Origin: Candidatus Gallimonas merdae
GTDB taxonomy: Bacteria > Bacillota > Clostridia > Christensenellales > Borkfalkiaceae
Length of the DNA: 50,576 nucleotides
Assembly: GCA_904419525.1 (NCBI GenBank)
Contig: CAJFRT010000016.1
Span: 1-50,576, forward strand
Direction: 5' to 3'
Numbering within the stretch: the first letter of the stretch is position 1; every line of letters starts with the position of its first letter. This document shows, one piece after another, positions 8,462-16,009 of the stretch. The notes under the pieces were generated by a model. That model saw nothing but the letters and a program-made list of their open reading frames with translations. It searched no databases and had not been told where the DNA came from. The position numbers and the translations under genes are program-made.

Positions 8462-10612
8462 ATGAAGAAAACGACGAAAGTGGCGGCGGCTGTCCTCGCT
8501 GCGGCGCTGAGCGCAAGCGCTCTTGCCGGGTGCGGACTCGTCACGACGAACATCAGCAAGGATTATGCGCAGGTCATCGCAGAGGTCAACATCACCAACA
8601 GCGAGAATTTCGCAAACAGCGAATATGCGGAATACGCAGACGTCATTGAGACGGCTGAGATCACCAAGCGCGACATGGTCGCTTACTTTGTATCGACGGG
8701 ATATTCCATGATGCAGAGCTACGGCTGGACGTATCACGATACGTTCACCATGATCAGCGAGACGCTCGTCAACCGCCAGATCTATATTCAGTACGCGATG
8801 CTCTATCTGCTGGAAAACGGCGAAAACTATTCGGCGGACGATCTTCGGGCGGAGATCGATCAGGCGGCCGACGGGGAGGAATCCCTTGCCGCACTCGGCT
8901 ATTTCCTCACCACTGAGGAAAAGGCAAAGGCGCTCTACGATACGCGCGTGCTCTTCAACAATTCTCTCGATTCGCAGGAAACAAATTATATTGATGCCGG
9001 CGACGAGGAAACGAGCAGCGAAACGGCGCGCACGACACCCACGGGCATCGATACCGAAAACGAGGATTATTACAACGATCGCTACAAAGTCTACACGGGC
9101 GCCAATGCCGCGGCAGATTGTGCGGGCTACACGCCTCAGGACGGTTCCACGGCCACCACGCGGCGCAAGGCGTACAGCGCGTTCCTTGCAAGCCTGCGCT
9201 CGAACGATCTGATCTCTTCGGGCGAGGACACGACGAATATCGAAAATCTTTCCTACTTCAAGCTGGAGCTTGAGAACGCCTACGAGAGCGCGATCATCAA
9301 CAAGATGACGGACATGTTTGAAGACCTCATCCGGGCTTCCATCACGGAGGCAGATGCGCGCGACGTGTATAACACGACCTACCTGAGACAGGAGCAGGCA
9401 TTCGCCGCGGACACTTCGTCCTTTGAGTCGGCGCTCGACGGAGTTTCGGATACGTCGTTTGTGCTGACCGCACCCGAAGCGAATTACGGGTTCGTCGTCA
9501 ATATCCTCATTCCGTTCAGCACCTCTCAGTCGCAGCAGCTTTCCAACGCAAGCGCCGACTATGGCGACGCCAAGGGCAATAAATTCAATGCCCGCGCCGA
9601 TCTCCTGAATAAGATCAGGGGCACCGATCAGCGCGGTACCTGGTTCACGGGTGCGGAGGATTATTCCTTCCGTGCGAACGCGGACATAGATGACCCGTCC
9701 GATGACGTCGGCGAGATCTATTCCGGTAGCGATGTGACCCGCGATTATCTGTTCTTCAAGGACAGCATTCTCGACAACACGCAGTACGAGCGCGTGCCCA
9801 ACTATTACGGCAGATACACCTATAACGGCTCTGTGGAAAAGAATGACGACGATGAGTATGTGCTCACGCCCAATCGCATCGACATCAACGAGTTCATCGC
9901 CGAAATGGAAGGGTATCTTGAGTTCGCTCAGGACGGTGTGACGAGCGGCACGGCCTATACGCTGGAAAACGGCACCTATGTGAACGGGATCGTCGATGAC
10001 AGCGTCGCTGCGGCGGCAAATTCCACCGATTATTTCAACCGCAGCGTGTCCGACTACTACAACAGCGACAACACGGTCGATTACAGCAAGTTCATCTATT
10101 ATGCGGGACAGGTGAGCTTCCCGGACGGCTTCGACGCCAACAGAATGTTCGTGGAAGGCTCCCCCGAAAATGTTGCTTACTCTGTGATGAACGAGCTCTC
10201 GTTCGCATATAATACGGATACGGCGGGACTGAACAGCTATCTCGGCTATGCCATTTCGACGGGCAAGACGGACTACGTTTCCGAATTCGAGTATGCGGCA
10301 CAGTATGTCTGCCGCAAGGGTGCGGGCAACTACGTCGTGGTCGCGACCGACTATGGCTGGCATATCATTTACTGCACGTTCTCCTTTGTCTCGGACGGCG
10401 AAGGCGGCGTCACGGCGCCCTATACGTTCAACTGGAGCGAGATCGAAGAGGAGGGGACGTTCTCGTATCTCTTCTATGAGGCGCTCTGCTCCGATCTCGT
10501 AAGTGAGTATGCGAACAATATGCAGACCGATGCGATCGATGCATATCTGGATTGCGCGGTCGTCTACGAAGACCGTTACGCCGACCTTCTGGGGCTGGAT
10601 ACGGCGTCGTAA
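8462..10612 (+). CDS. Lipoprotein with SurA/PrsA-like fold, putative peptidyl-prolyl isomerase
   Basis: This 716-residue lipoprotein probably helps exported proteins fold at the outer face of the membrane. A signal peptide ends in ALAGC, with the lipid cysteine at residue 23. Residues about 60-170 are helical and resemble the SurA N-terminal chaperone domain. Near the C-terminus, VATDYGWHIIYC resembles the DxGxHII strand of parvulin domains. The middle region is acidic and long, without a family I recognise. PrsA foldases are usually near 300 residues, so this is an enlarged form. uppP follows after nine bases, so the two form an operon. The isomerase call is tentative; the lipoprotein call is firm. 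Confidence 0.6.
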   Translation: MKKTTKVAAAVLAAALSASALAGCGLVTTNISKDYAQVIAEVNITNSENFANSEYAEYADVIETAEITKRDMVAYFVSTGYSMMQSYGWTYHDTFTMISETLVNRQIYIQYAMLYLLENGENYSADDLRAEIDQAADGEESLAALGYFLTTEEKAKALYDTRVLFNNSLDSQETNYIDAGDEETSSETARTTPTGIDTENEDYYNDRYKVYTGANAAADCAGYTPQDGSTATTRRKAYSAFLASLRSNDLISSGEDTTNIENLSYFKLELENAYESAIINKMTDMFEDLIRASITEADARDVYNTTYLRQEQAFAADTSSFESALDGVSDTSFVLTAPEANYGFVVNILIPFSTSQSQQLSNASADYGDAKGNKFNARADLLNKIRGTDQRGTWFTGAEDYSFRANADIDDPSDDVGEIYSGSDVTRDYLFFKDSILDNTQYERVPNYYGRYTYNGSVEKNDDDEYVLTPNRIDINEFIAEMEGYLEFAQDGVTSGTAYTLENGTYVNGIVDDSVAAAANSTDYFNRSVSDYYNSDNTVDYSKFIYYAGQVSFPDGFDANRMFVEGSPENVAYSVMNELSFAYNTDTAGLNSYLGYAISTGKTDYVSEFEYAAQYVCRKGAGNYVVVATDYGWHIIYCTFSFVSDGEGGVTAPYTFNWSEIEEEGTFSYLFYEALCSDLVSEYANNMQTDAIDAYLDCAVVYEDRYADLLGLDTAS

Positions 10613-10621
10613 GGAGTATTT

Positions 10622-11443
10622 ATGGGACTTTGGGAAGCCGTCTGGAAATCGGGCGTCCTGGGAGCGGTGCAGGGACTCACGGAGTTCCTGCCCGTTTCGT
10701 CTAGCGGACATCTGACATTTTTACAGAAGATTCTTGGCTATGATCTGGGCGGCGGAAGCATGACGTTCATCAACGTCATGATGCATCTCGGGACGCTCAT
10801 TGCCGTGATCGTCGTTTTCTGGCGCGACATTGTTGCGCTCTTCAGAAAACCGTTCAGGACGCTGTTCATGCTGATCGTGGCAACGATCCCGGCGGGCGTG
10901 GTCGGGCTGCTGTTCAGTGACCAGATCGATGCGCTCTTTGACGGGCCGAAAGGGCTGTTGTATCTTGCCGTCTGTTTTGCGTTTACGGGGCTTTTGCTGC
11001 TTGTCTGCGAGCTCGTCGCCAAACGGCAGAAAAAGCCGCATGCGCTCGGCTGGGGCAGTTCGGTTTCCATGGGGCTCATGCAGGCAGTCGCGCTCTTTCC
11101 CGGGATCTCCCGCAGCGGATCGACTATTGTTGCGGGTACGCTCACGGGAGCAAAGCGGGAAGATGTTGCAAAATTTTCCTTCCTGATGAGCATCCCCGTC
11201 ATTCTGGGCAGCTTTGCCGTGGAAGTATACGGTCTGATCAAGGAACCCGCGGCAGTCACGGAGATCGGCGCCAACGGTTTTATCGGAATGGCGGTCGGGG
11301 TCGTTCTTGCCGTCATATTCGGATTCCTCGCCATCAAGCTCATGCTCCGCGTCATTCGCAAGGCCAACTATATGTGGTTCAGCGTCTATCTCGTTTGCAT
11401 ATCGCTGACCTGCTTCTGGCTGAACGCATTGGGGATTTTCTGA
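10622..11443 (+). CDS. uppP: Undecaprenyl-diphosphatase
   Basis: UppP removes a phosphate from undecaprenyl diphosphate at the membrane, recycling the lipid carrier of peptidoglycan synthesis and giving bacitracin tolerance. The 273-residue product has family length. It carries both signature motifs: QGLTEFLPVSSSGH near residues 19-32 and PGISRSGSTI near 160, each holding catalytic residues. Several hydrophobic segments are spread through the sequence. It follows the parvulin-like lipoprotein by nine bases and has a GGAG site, so both share a promoter. Confidence 0.97.
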   Translation: MGLWEAVWKSGVLGAVQGLTEFLPVSSSGHLTFLQKILGYDLGGGSMTFINVMMHLGTLIAVIVVFWRDIVALFRKPFRTLFMLIVATIPAGVVGLLFSDQIDALFDGPKGLLYLAVCFAFTGLLLLVCELVAKRQKKPHALGWGSSVSMGLMQAVALFPGISRSGSTIVAGTLTGAKREDVAKFSFLMSIPVILGSFAVEVYGLIKEPAAVTEIGANGFIGMAVGVVLAVIFGFLAIKLMLRVIRKANYMWFSVYLVCISLTCFWLNALGIF

Positions 11444-11505
11444 TTTCCGATCGGGTTGCATAAAAATTTCCGGACTCCGCAAGATAGGAGTATCGGAGGT
11501 GAATT

Positions 11506-11658
11506 ATGAGACTCAATTGCGGTGATACCTGCCCTAAGACGGGTTCCTACAACGTTGTGGATTCCCAGGGCAATGTGATCAACACCATCTACGTGGGCGA
11601 GGGCGAGACGATGCCCCCTACGCAGCGTTCCGACTGTTATTACGAGTCGAACGACTGA
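11506..11658 (+). CDS. Small 50-residue protein, YjzC-like
   Basis: A GGAGGT site five bases before the ATG and a clean 50-codon frame ending in TGA support translation. The product opens MRLNCGDTCPKTGSY and ends CYYESND. The GD-x-CPKTG-x-Y opening resembles the YjzC family of small Bacillus proteins of unknown role. Three cysteines in 50 residues allow metal binding or disulfides, which is only a possibility. It lies 62 bases after uppP and may be co-transcribed with it; a hairpin terminator follows. Confidence 0.65.
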   Translation: MRLNCGDTCPKTGSYNVVDSQGNVINTIYVGEGETMPPTQRSDCYYESND

Positions 11659-11678
11659 GCAGCAGAATACCAAAGATA

Positions 11679-11715
11679 ACGGAAAACGGAGCGCATCGGC
11701 GTTCCGTTTTTCCGT
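11679..11715 (+). terminator. Terminator after the small YjzC-like gene
   Basis: ACGGAAAACGGA pairs with TTCCGTTTTTCCGT with one bulge, around an eleven-base loop. The 3' arm is itself T-rich. It would close the lipoprotein-uppP-small gene unit. Confidence 0.6.
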
Positions 11716-11760
11716 AAATAATTCGGGAATGCACGATCTTTCGGGAGCATACAATGGTAT

Positions 11761-12417
11761 GTGAAGTATCGTTCGCGCAAAAACCGGATCGTACGGCGCA
11801 TTGTGTTTTCCGTTGCCGCATTGCTGCTTGTCGGCCTCATTATCCTTGTTTATACCAGCGTGACGAGCGTCATGATCGCCGTCACGGAAGAGACGATGCG
11901 CGCCCGTACGGCGACGGCCGTCAACGAAGCGGTGTTTGAAACGCTCACCGACAGCGTGCGCTATGAAGACTTGGTGACCGTCGAACGGGATTCTGCGGGC
12001 GAGATCCGCGCACTGACGTCCAATGCCTACGAGATCAATCGCATTGCACGGGACACAGCCTATCTCTCCCAGAAAAAATTACAGGCAATGGGGGAGGACG
12101 GCATCGGGATCCCGCTCGGCGCCTTTACGGGGATCGAAGCGCTGGCCGGATTCGGGCCGACTGTCACGATCGAGCTCATTCCCGTCGCCGTCGTGACCTG
12201 TCGGTTTTCGTCCGATTTTTCAAGCGCCGGGATCAATCAGACGAGACACTGCGTCTACATCGATGTCACCGCGGAGATCTCCGTCGTGCTTCCGGGCCGC
12301 AAGACGAATTTCTCCACGTCGTCGGAGATCCTCATCGCCGAAAGCGTTCTTCTCGGCGATGTGCCGGAGATCTATATTCAGGGGGATATTTTCGGTGACG
12401 GCTATGTCAGCCGATGA
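11761..12417 (+). CDS. yunB: Sporulation protein YunB
   Basis: YunB is a sporulation protein of unknown biochemical role expressed in the mother cell of Bacillus. The 218-residue product has the family layout: a basic N-terminus, one membrane segment near residues 13-35, then an outward domain with NEAVFETL, IPLGAFTG and FGPTVTIELIPV motifs. Family length is about 220-250. The start is GTG with no strong ribosome site; no better in-frame start is visible. It supports a spore-forming host. Its 3' end overlaps the convergent murG by 11 bases. Confidence 0.85.
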   Translation: MKYRSRKNRIVRRIVFSVAALLLVGLIILVYTSVTSVMIAVTEETMRARTATAVNEAVFETLTDSVRYEDLVTVERDSAGEIRALTSNAYEINRIARDTAYLSQKKLQAMGEDGIGIPLGAFTGIEALAGFGPTVTIELIPVAVVTCRFSSDFSSAGINQTRHCVYIDVTAEISVVLPGRKTNFSTSSEILIAESVLLGDVPEIYIQGDIFGDGYVSR

Positions 12418-13435
12418 CTTCCCGGATGACGCCGATGATTGCATCTGTGCCGTTTTGGGAAGAATAACATTTCAGAGAGGTACGCACGCTGGCATTCCCG
12501 TAGAGGCAGAGCAGGGCGGAGGGAAGATCGTCGAGTTCCTGTTCGCGAAGTACCGCGCACAGCCCTTTTTCGGCAAAATAACGTGCGTTTTCTGCCTGAT
12601 CGCCGCGTGACGCGTGTTCAAGGGGAACCAGGAGTGCAGGTTTACCGAGCGTCAGAAGTTCAAATACCGTGTTGCTGCCCGCCCGTGAGAGGACAAGATC
12701 GGCGCAGGCGTAGGCGCTCGCCATGTCGCGTTCAAATTCACGTTGGACATACCCGCGCGGAGTATTTGGCATGACGTTTCCCTTTCCGCACAGGTGCAGA
12801 ATATCAAACCGCAGCAGAAGGGTATTCAGTGAATCCCGGACGGCCGCATTGAGGGCGCGGCTTCCGCTTCCTCCTCCGAGGACAAGCAGAACAGGCCTGG
12901 TGCCAAAGCCGTATTTTGAAAGGGCTTCGCTCTTGTTCCGGCCGAGCAGAGAGCGCCTGATCGGGGATCCGACGCATCTCCCGTTCGGAAACCTTTTTGC
13001 CGTCTCCGGAAAGGAAGTCAGCACATAGCGGCACTTTTTGGCGACCATGCGCGTACACAGTCCGGGAGAGAGATCGCTCTCATGCGTCAGGACGGGAATT
13101 CCGAGCTTCTGCGCGGCCCACACGGCGGGAAAACTTGCATAGCCGCCCTTGGAAAAGACAAGATCCGGGCGGGATTTTTCCATCATGCCGAGCGCCTTTC
13201 GTTCCGCCGAAATAAGCCGGAACGGGATCGTCAGATTTTTCGGGGTCAGAGATCGTACGAGCTTGGGACAATTGACAAGGAAATAGGGGCATCCGAACGG
13301 GGAGAGCAGGCCTTGTTCAATGCCGTCCGTGCCCATGTATGCAAGCTCATATGAACCTTTGAGCTCCTGCATTACGGCAAGGTTGGGAATGACATGCCCC
13401 GCACTTCCGCCGCCGGTAAAAAGAATACGTTTCAC
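12407..13435 (-). CDS. murG: UDP-N-acetylglucosamine transferase MurG
   Basis: MurG adds GlcNAc to lipid I to form lipid II at the inner membrane face. The 342-residue product has normal length. GGGSAGHVIPNLA lies at the N-terminus, FSKGGYASFPAVWAA near residue 88, and LGGGSGSRALN near 180. The C-terminal nucleotide-sugar site has SRAGSNTVFELLTLGKPALLVP. The lid region reads HESDLSPGL, as in the HESD-type MurG of several Firmicutes, instead of HEQNAVPG. The start is GTG at 13435, where MKRILFTGG begins; the upstream extension lacks family similarity. The gene is convergent with yunB and stands apart from a cell-wall cluster, so it may be a second MurG copy. Confidence 0.9.
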   Translation of the reverse strand: MKRILFTGGGSAGHVIPNLAVMQELKGSYELAYMGTDGIEQGLLSPFGCPYFLVNCPKLVRSLTPKNLTIPFRLISAERKALGMMEKSRPDLVFSKGGYASFPAVWAAQKLGIPVLTHESDLSPGLCTRMVAKKCRYVLTSFPETAKRFPNGRCVGSPIRRSLLGRNKSEALSKYGFGTRPVLLVLGGGSGSRALNAAVRDSLNTLLLRFDILHLCGKGNVMPNTPRGYVQREFERDMASAYACADLVLSRAGSNTVFELLTLGKPALLVPLEHASRGDQAENARYFAEKGLCAVLREQELDDLPSALLCLYGNASVRTSLKCYSSQNGTDAIIGVIREVIG

Positions 13436-13544
13436 GGAAACAGTATATGCCCCCGCCCGATTTTTATTGATTGCAGGGCAGGGGCGGACGGCGCAGTTCT
13501 GCAAAAAAACTTACGCCGATTTCAGGGAATGCGGGAAAAATCGC

Positions 13545-13573
13545 TTGACGAAATACCCGCTTTTTATTATACT
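13545..13573 (+). promoter_or_regulatory. Promoter of the tRNA-Thr unit
   Basis: TTGACG and TATACT are separated by 17 bases. The deleted tRNA-Thr copy starts 38 bases downstream and the intact one about 100 bases after that, so both lie on one transcript. Confidence 0.75.
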
Positions 13574-13610
13574 GTTTAAGTGTTGTGTGTGACACACAGA
13601 TACTCCATTT

Positions 13611-13659
13611 GCTGTTATGGCTCAGTAGGTAGAGCACGTCCTTGGTAAGGAATAACAAG
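13611..13659 (+). pseudogene. tRNA-Thr copy lacking the variable loop and T-arm
   Basis: The first 41 bases match the 5' half of the intact tRNA-Thr downstream with two differences, through the D-arm and the TTGGTAA anticodon loop. The sequence then jumps to TAACAAG, which can pair with the 5' acceptor strand GCTGTTA at five of seven positions. One base differs from the intact copy in each strand (position 5 and its partner), and the two changes preserve pairing. This suggests a once functional second tRNA-Thr that lost bases from about tRNA position 42 to 65. It is directly behind the promoter. Confidence 0.7.
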
Positions 13660-13710
13660 GTGCGTGAGCGAGCCCTGAAAAGACGGAGTAATATCCAACA
13701 AATTGAATAT

Positions 13711-13786
13711 GCTGATATGGCTCAGGAGGTAGAGCACGTCCTTGGTAAGGACGAGGTCGCGGGTTCAAATCCCGCTATCAGCTCCA
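13711..13786 (+). tRNA. tRNA-Thr(GGT)
   Basis: The acceptor stem GCTGATA pairs with TATCAGC, followed by T and encoded CCA. The anticodon stem CGTCC/GGACG holds the loop TTGGTAA, giving anticodon GGT. The T-arm is GCGGGTTCAAATCCCGC. It is read from the promoter upstream of the deleted copy. Its 3' end adjoins the integrase module and is the likely attachment site. Confidence 0.95.
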
Positions 13787-13789
13787 GCG

Positions 13790-13815
13790 AAAAACCACAA
13801 GATATTGTGGTTTTT
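13790..13815 (+). terminator. Terminator of the tRNA-Thr unit
   Basis: AAAAACCACAA and TTGTGGTTTTT form a perfect 11-bp stem with loop GATA. The 3' arm ends in five T. Confidence 0.8.
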
Positions 13816-13865
13816 CTTTGTATTTTGGGTCTAAAACCACAACGAAGGAAAAACAGGAAAAACAG

Positions 13866-14008
13866 TAGCAAACACAATAGCAAACATTTTCGGCGCTTTT
13901 TTGTCCGTTATCGGTATTGGGCACGAAAGGCAGAAAAAATATTTTTCGGACTGTCAAAAACGCCCTGAAACTGCCTTGTTCGGGTGCGGTAGCAAACAAT
14001 AGCAAACA
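13866..14008. repeat. Four TAGCAAACA direct repeats, likely integrase arm sites
   Basis: The 9-mer TAGCAAACA occurs at 13866, 13878, 13990 and 14000, in two pairs with starts 12 and 10 bases apart. All copies have the same orientation and lie between the tRNA 3' end and the integrase stop. Tyrosine integrases of this type bind short direct repeats beside the core site, so these are candidate arm-type sites. Confidence 0.6.
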
Positions 14009-14022
14009 GAGTTTTCGCAGAG

Positions 14023-14058
14023 TCATAAAGCAGCCGTCATGTGACGGCTGCTTTATGA
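14023..14058 (-). terminator. Perfect inverted repeat at the integrase 3' end
   Basis: Two 17-base arms (TCATAAAGCAGCCGTCA and its complement) flank a two-base centre. It lies seven bases beyond the integrase stop codon and could end the integrase transcript or shield it from tRNA-Thr read-through. There is no long T-tract. Confidence 0.6.
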
Positions 14059-14065
14059 TAAAAAT

Positions 14066-15466
14066 TTATTTGTTTGATTTCGGTCGTTCGCCGTCCATCG
14101 CTTTCATCAGTTCGTTCAGAGAGGAAACATTGTATTCTCCCAGTAGCCGTGAGATGTTCTGCAGCAATTCGTTGCCACTGTTTTCTTTATTTTCGCCTGC
14201 GACCGCCGCGGAGGGCTTTTCCGCGGGCTGCGGCGCGGGCACCGGCTCACTCGGTGCGTAGCGTTCGTCAAACACATCGACTGCCTTCTGTAAATACTTG
14301 TTTGTGGTGGCGGTGTTGTAGATCATCGTCGTTTCAACCTTCTTATGTCCCATGAGCATCTGAATGACTTTCGGGTTTTCCTGTGCCTCGAAGAGCGTAT
14401 TGGAAAAGGTATGCCGTAGCCTATAAAAATGAATTCCCATCTCTTCCATCCCATGTTTTTTCAAGAGACGGTTGAACATTGTCCGTGTGCCATAATAGGA
14501 GCGCATTTTCCCTTGATTGTTGGCGAAGATAAAATCGTCCGATTTGCTTACAGGCGCTTTTGTCATGAGTTCCTGCAGAACGCGGAGGGTTTTCCATTCA
14601 TGGAGAATGTTTACCAACAGATCGGGAATGGGGATGACGCGTGTGCTTCCCGCAGTCTTTGTCTTTCCGACCATGTATTCCCGTTTGGTGACATTTCCGT
14701 TTTCATCGAAGGTCGGCTCTACCGTCTGGGCGCGGACAACGGAAAGTGTTTTATTCTTTTCGTCAAAATCTTTCCATTTAAGACCAAGCACTTCGCCGAT
14801 CCGCAATCCCGCAAACATAGAGGTCAGGCAAAGCGGTTTGAATAGTACGCTCGTACCGACTGCTTGTAAAAAGCGATCGCGCAGCTCTTCGGGAATTGCC
14901 TTGTATTCCTGTTGCTCGGCGGCTTGTCCTGTCTTTCGTTCTTTTGTTTGCAGGCGCACTTTGCCCATGGGATTTTTGTCTATGATCTCTTCATCAATGC
15001 AATATTCAAAATACTGCCGGAGTTGATATTTGATGTGTTTGACGGTATCGAGCGCATAGCCCTTATCGAGCATACCGCCGAGGAAATCCTGTAATAAATT
15101 TGTCGTAATGTTTTGCGGCAGATAGCCGCCCATGTAAGGGTAGATATAGCGTTTTGCATTCCCGATATACCGTTCAAATGTGCGCGCGGCAATCGTGCGT
15201 TTTTTGTATTTCATCAACCAAAACTGCATATGTGATCTCATGGGCATATCCTGAAAGATCAGTTGTTTGCGTGCTCCGTTTTTGGGAAGGTAGGGGGCAA
15301 GGTTGACAATGGCGTCCGAACGCGTTTTCCCGGATACAGCTTTTCGTATTTGTTTGCCGTTTTCATCATAACCGATCGTCGCCTGCGCGATCCAAAGGCC
15401 TTTTTTATTCCGGTAGACGCTGCCCTCATTATTTGCCCGTTTTGATGCTGATTTTTTATGCGGCAT
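14066..15466 (-). CDS. int: Tyrosine recombinase integrase
   Basis: This 466-residue integrase would insert and excise an element at the neighbouring tRNA-Thr. The N-terminus (residues 14-60) is an arm-binding type domain with GSVY-x-NKKGLW. A SAM-like core-binding domain spans about 75-170. The catalytic domain has Arg222 in AGLRIGEVLGLKW, Arg351 in YRLRHTF, His374 in LMGHKK and the nucleophile Tyr383 in TTMIYNT. Tyr replaces the first His of the usual HxLRH, a known variant. The start at 15466 has an AGGAGG site; the longer frame is not needed. A low-complexity Pro/Ala/Lys tail follows residue 403. It overlaps the upstream helix-turn-helix gene by 11 bases. Confidence 0.93.
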   Translation of the reverse strand: MPHKKSASKRANNEGSVYRNKKGLWIAQATIGYDENGKQIRKAVSGKTRSDAIVNLAPYLPKNGARKQLIFQDMPMRSHMQFWLMKYKKRTIAARTFERYIGNAKRYIYPYMGGYLPQNITTNLLQDFLGGMLDKGYALDTVKHIKYQLRQYFEYCIDEEIIDKNPMGKVRLQTKERKTGQAAEQQEYKAIPEELRDRFLQAVGTSVLFKPLCLTSMFAGLRIGEVLGLKWKDFDEKNKTLSVVRAQTVEPTFDENGNVTKREYMVGKTKTAGSTRVIPIPDLLVNILHEWKTLRVLQELMTKAPVSKSDDFIFANNQGKMRSYYGTRTMFNRLLKKHGMEEMGIHFYRLRHTFSNTLFEAQENPKVIQMLMGHKKVETTMIYNTATTNKYLQKAVDVFDERYAPSEPVPAPQPAEKPSAAVAGENKENSGNELLQNISRLLGEYNVSSLNELMKAMDGERPKSNK

Positions 15467-15725
15467 AGTAATTTCCTCCTGTATTTTCATTGATTTGCCA
15501 AGTAACAAAGTTCAGAATGCTTACGACCTGCCGTTTTCCCACTTTTACAACGGGGAAACGGCGGCTGCGCATGAGCGCGCGCACATTGTCCCTGCCCAAG
15601 CCCGTCAGGCTGATGATGTCCTCACAGTCGAGAAAACTCTTGCCGAATTGCAAAGAAAGACGTTTTACTTCATCTGCTACAAGTTGTTCGATATTGATCG
15701 ATGAATTGTTTCTTATCATTCTCAT
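15456..15725 (-). CDS. Small helix-turn-helix protein, excisionase-like
   Basis: This 89-residue protein carries a helix-turn-helix near residues 33-75: EDIISLTGLGRDNVRALMRSR followed by a FPVVKVGKR wing. That layout is typical of MerR-type excisionase or DNA-binding partners of integrases. An AGGAGG site precedes ATG 15725. Its start overlaps the stop of the upstream gene (ATGA) and its end overlaps the integrase start, so all three are translated as one unit. It probably controls the direction of recombination or binds the att region; this is inference from position and fold. Confidence 0.75.
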   Translation of the reverse strand: MRMIRNNSSINIEQLVADEVKRLSLQFGKSFLDCEDIISLTGLGRDNVRALMRSRRFPVVKVGKRQVVSILNFVTWQINENTGGNYYAA

Positions 15726-16009
15726 CTGACTTCCTCCTTTGTTGCGATGAGAACGCGCTTGCCCATAAGGTTGAACTTCGTGCGCCGCGCAAGAAAATGC
15801 GCGGGCGAGCCCAGCACGGAAGGGGACGCGACGATGATGTTCTCGGCAGAATGACAGGCAAGTTTTCTGATCGCGGGGAAGCTGCCTGTCTGACAGACGA
15901 CGCGCACGGCACGGTAGCCGTTGCATTTTGCAAACAGTTTGCAGATGGCGATCTGCTCTTGCAGCCTGCCGCGCTTTCTGCCTCGTGCATAGATGATGGC
16001 TTGTTTCAT
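15722..16009 (-). CDS. Serine-recombinase N-terminal-like protein without catalytic serine
   Basis: The 95-residue product opens MKQAIIYARG and contains LQEQIAICKLFAKCNGY. This recalls the N-terminal resolvase domain (IYARVSS followed by Q-x-x-x-C-x-x-[YF]A-x-x-x-G). The catalytic serine expected after YAR is absent (RGRKRG) and no DNA-binding recombinase domain follows. It may be a regulatory remnant or a small protein built on the same fold. It has a GGAGGT site and heads the three-gene integration operon. Confidence 0.6.
   Translation of the reverse strand: MKQAIIYARGRKRGRLQEQIAICKLFAKCNGYRAVRVVCQTGSFPAIRKLACHSAENIIVASPSVLGSPAHFLARRTKFNLMGKRVLIATKEEVR

Noticed and set aside
13866..14008. 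A CRISPR array formed by the TAGCAAACA repeats
   Set aside because: The repeats are only nine bases long, the spacing is irregular and no cas genes are present.
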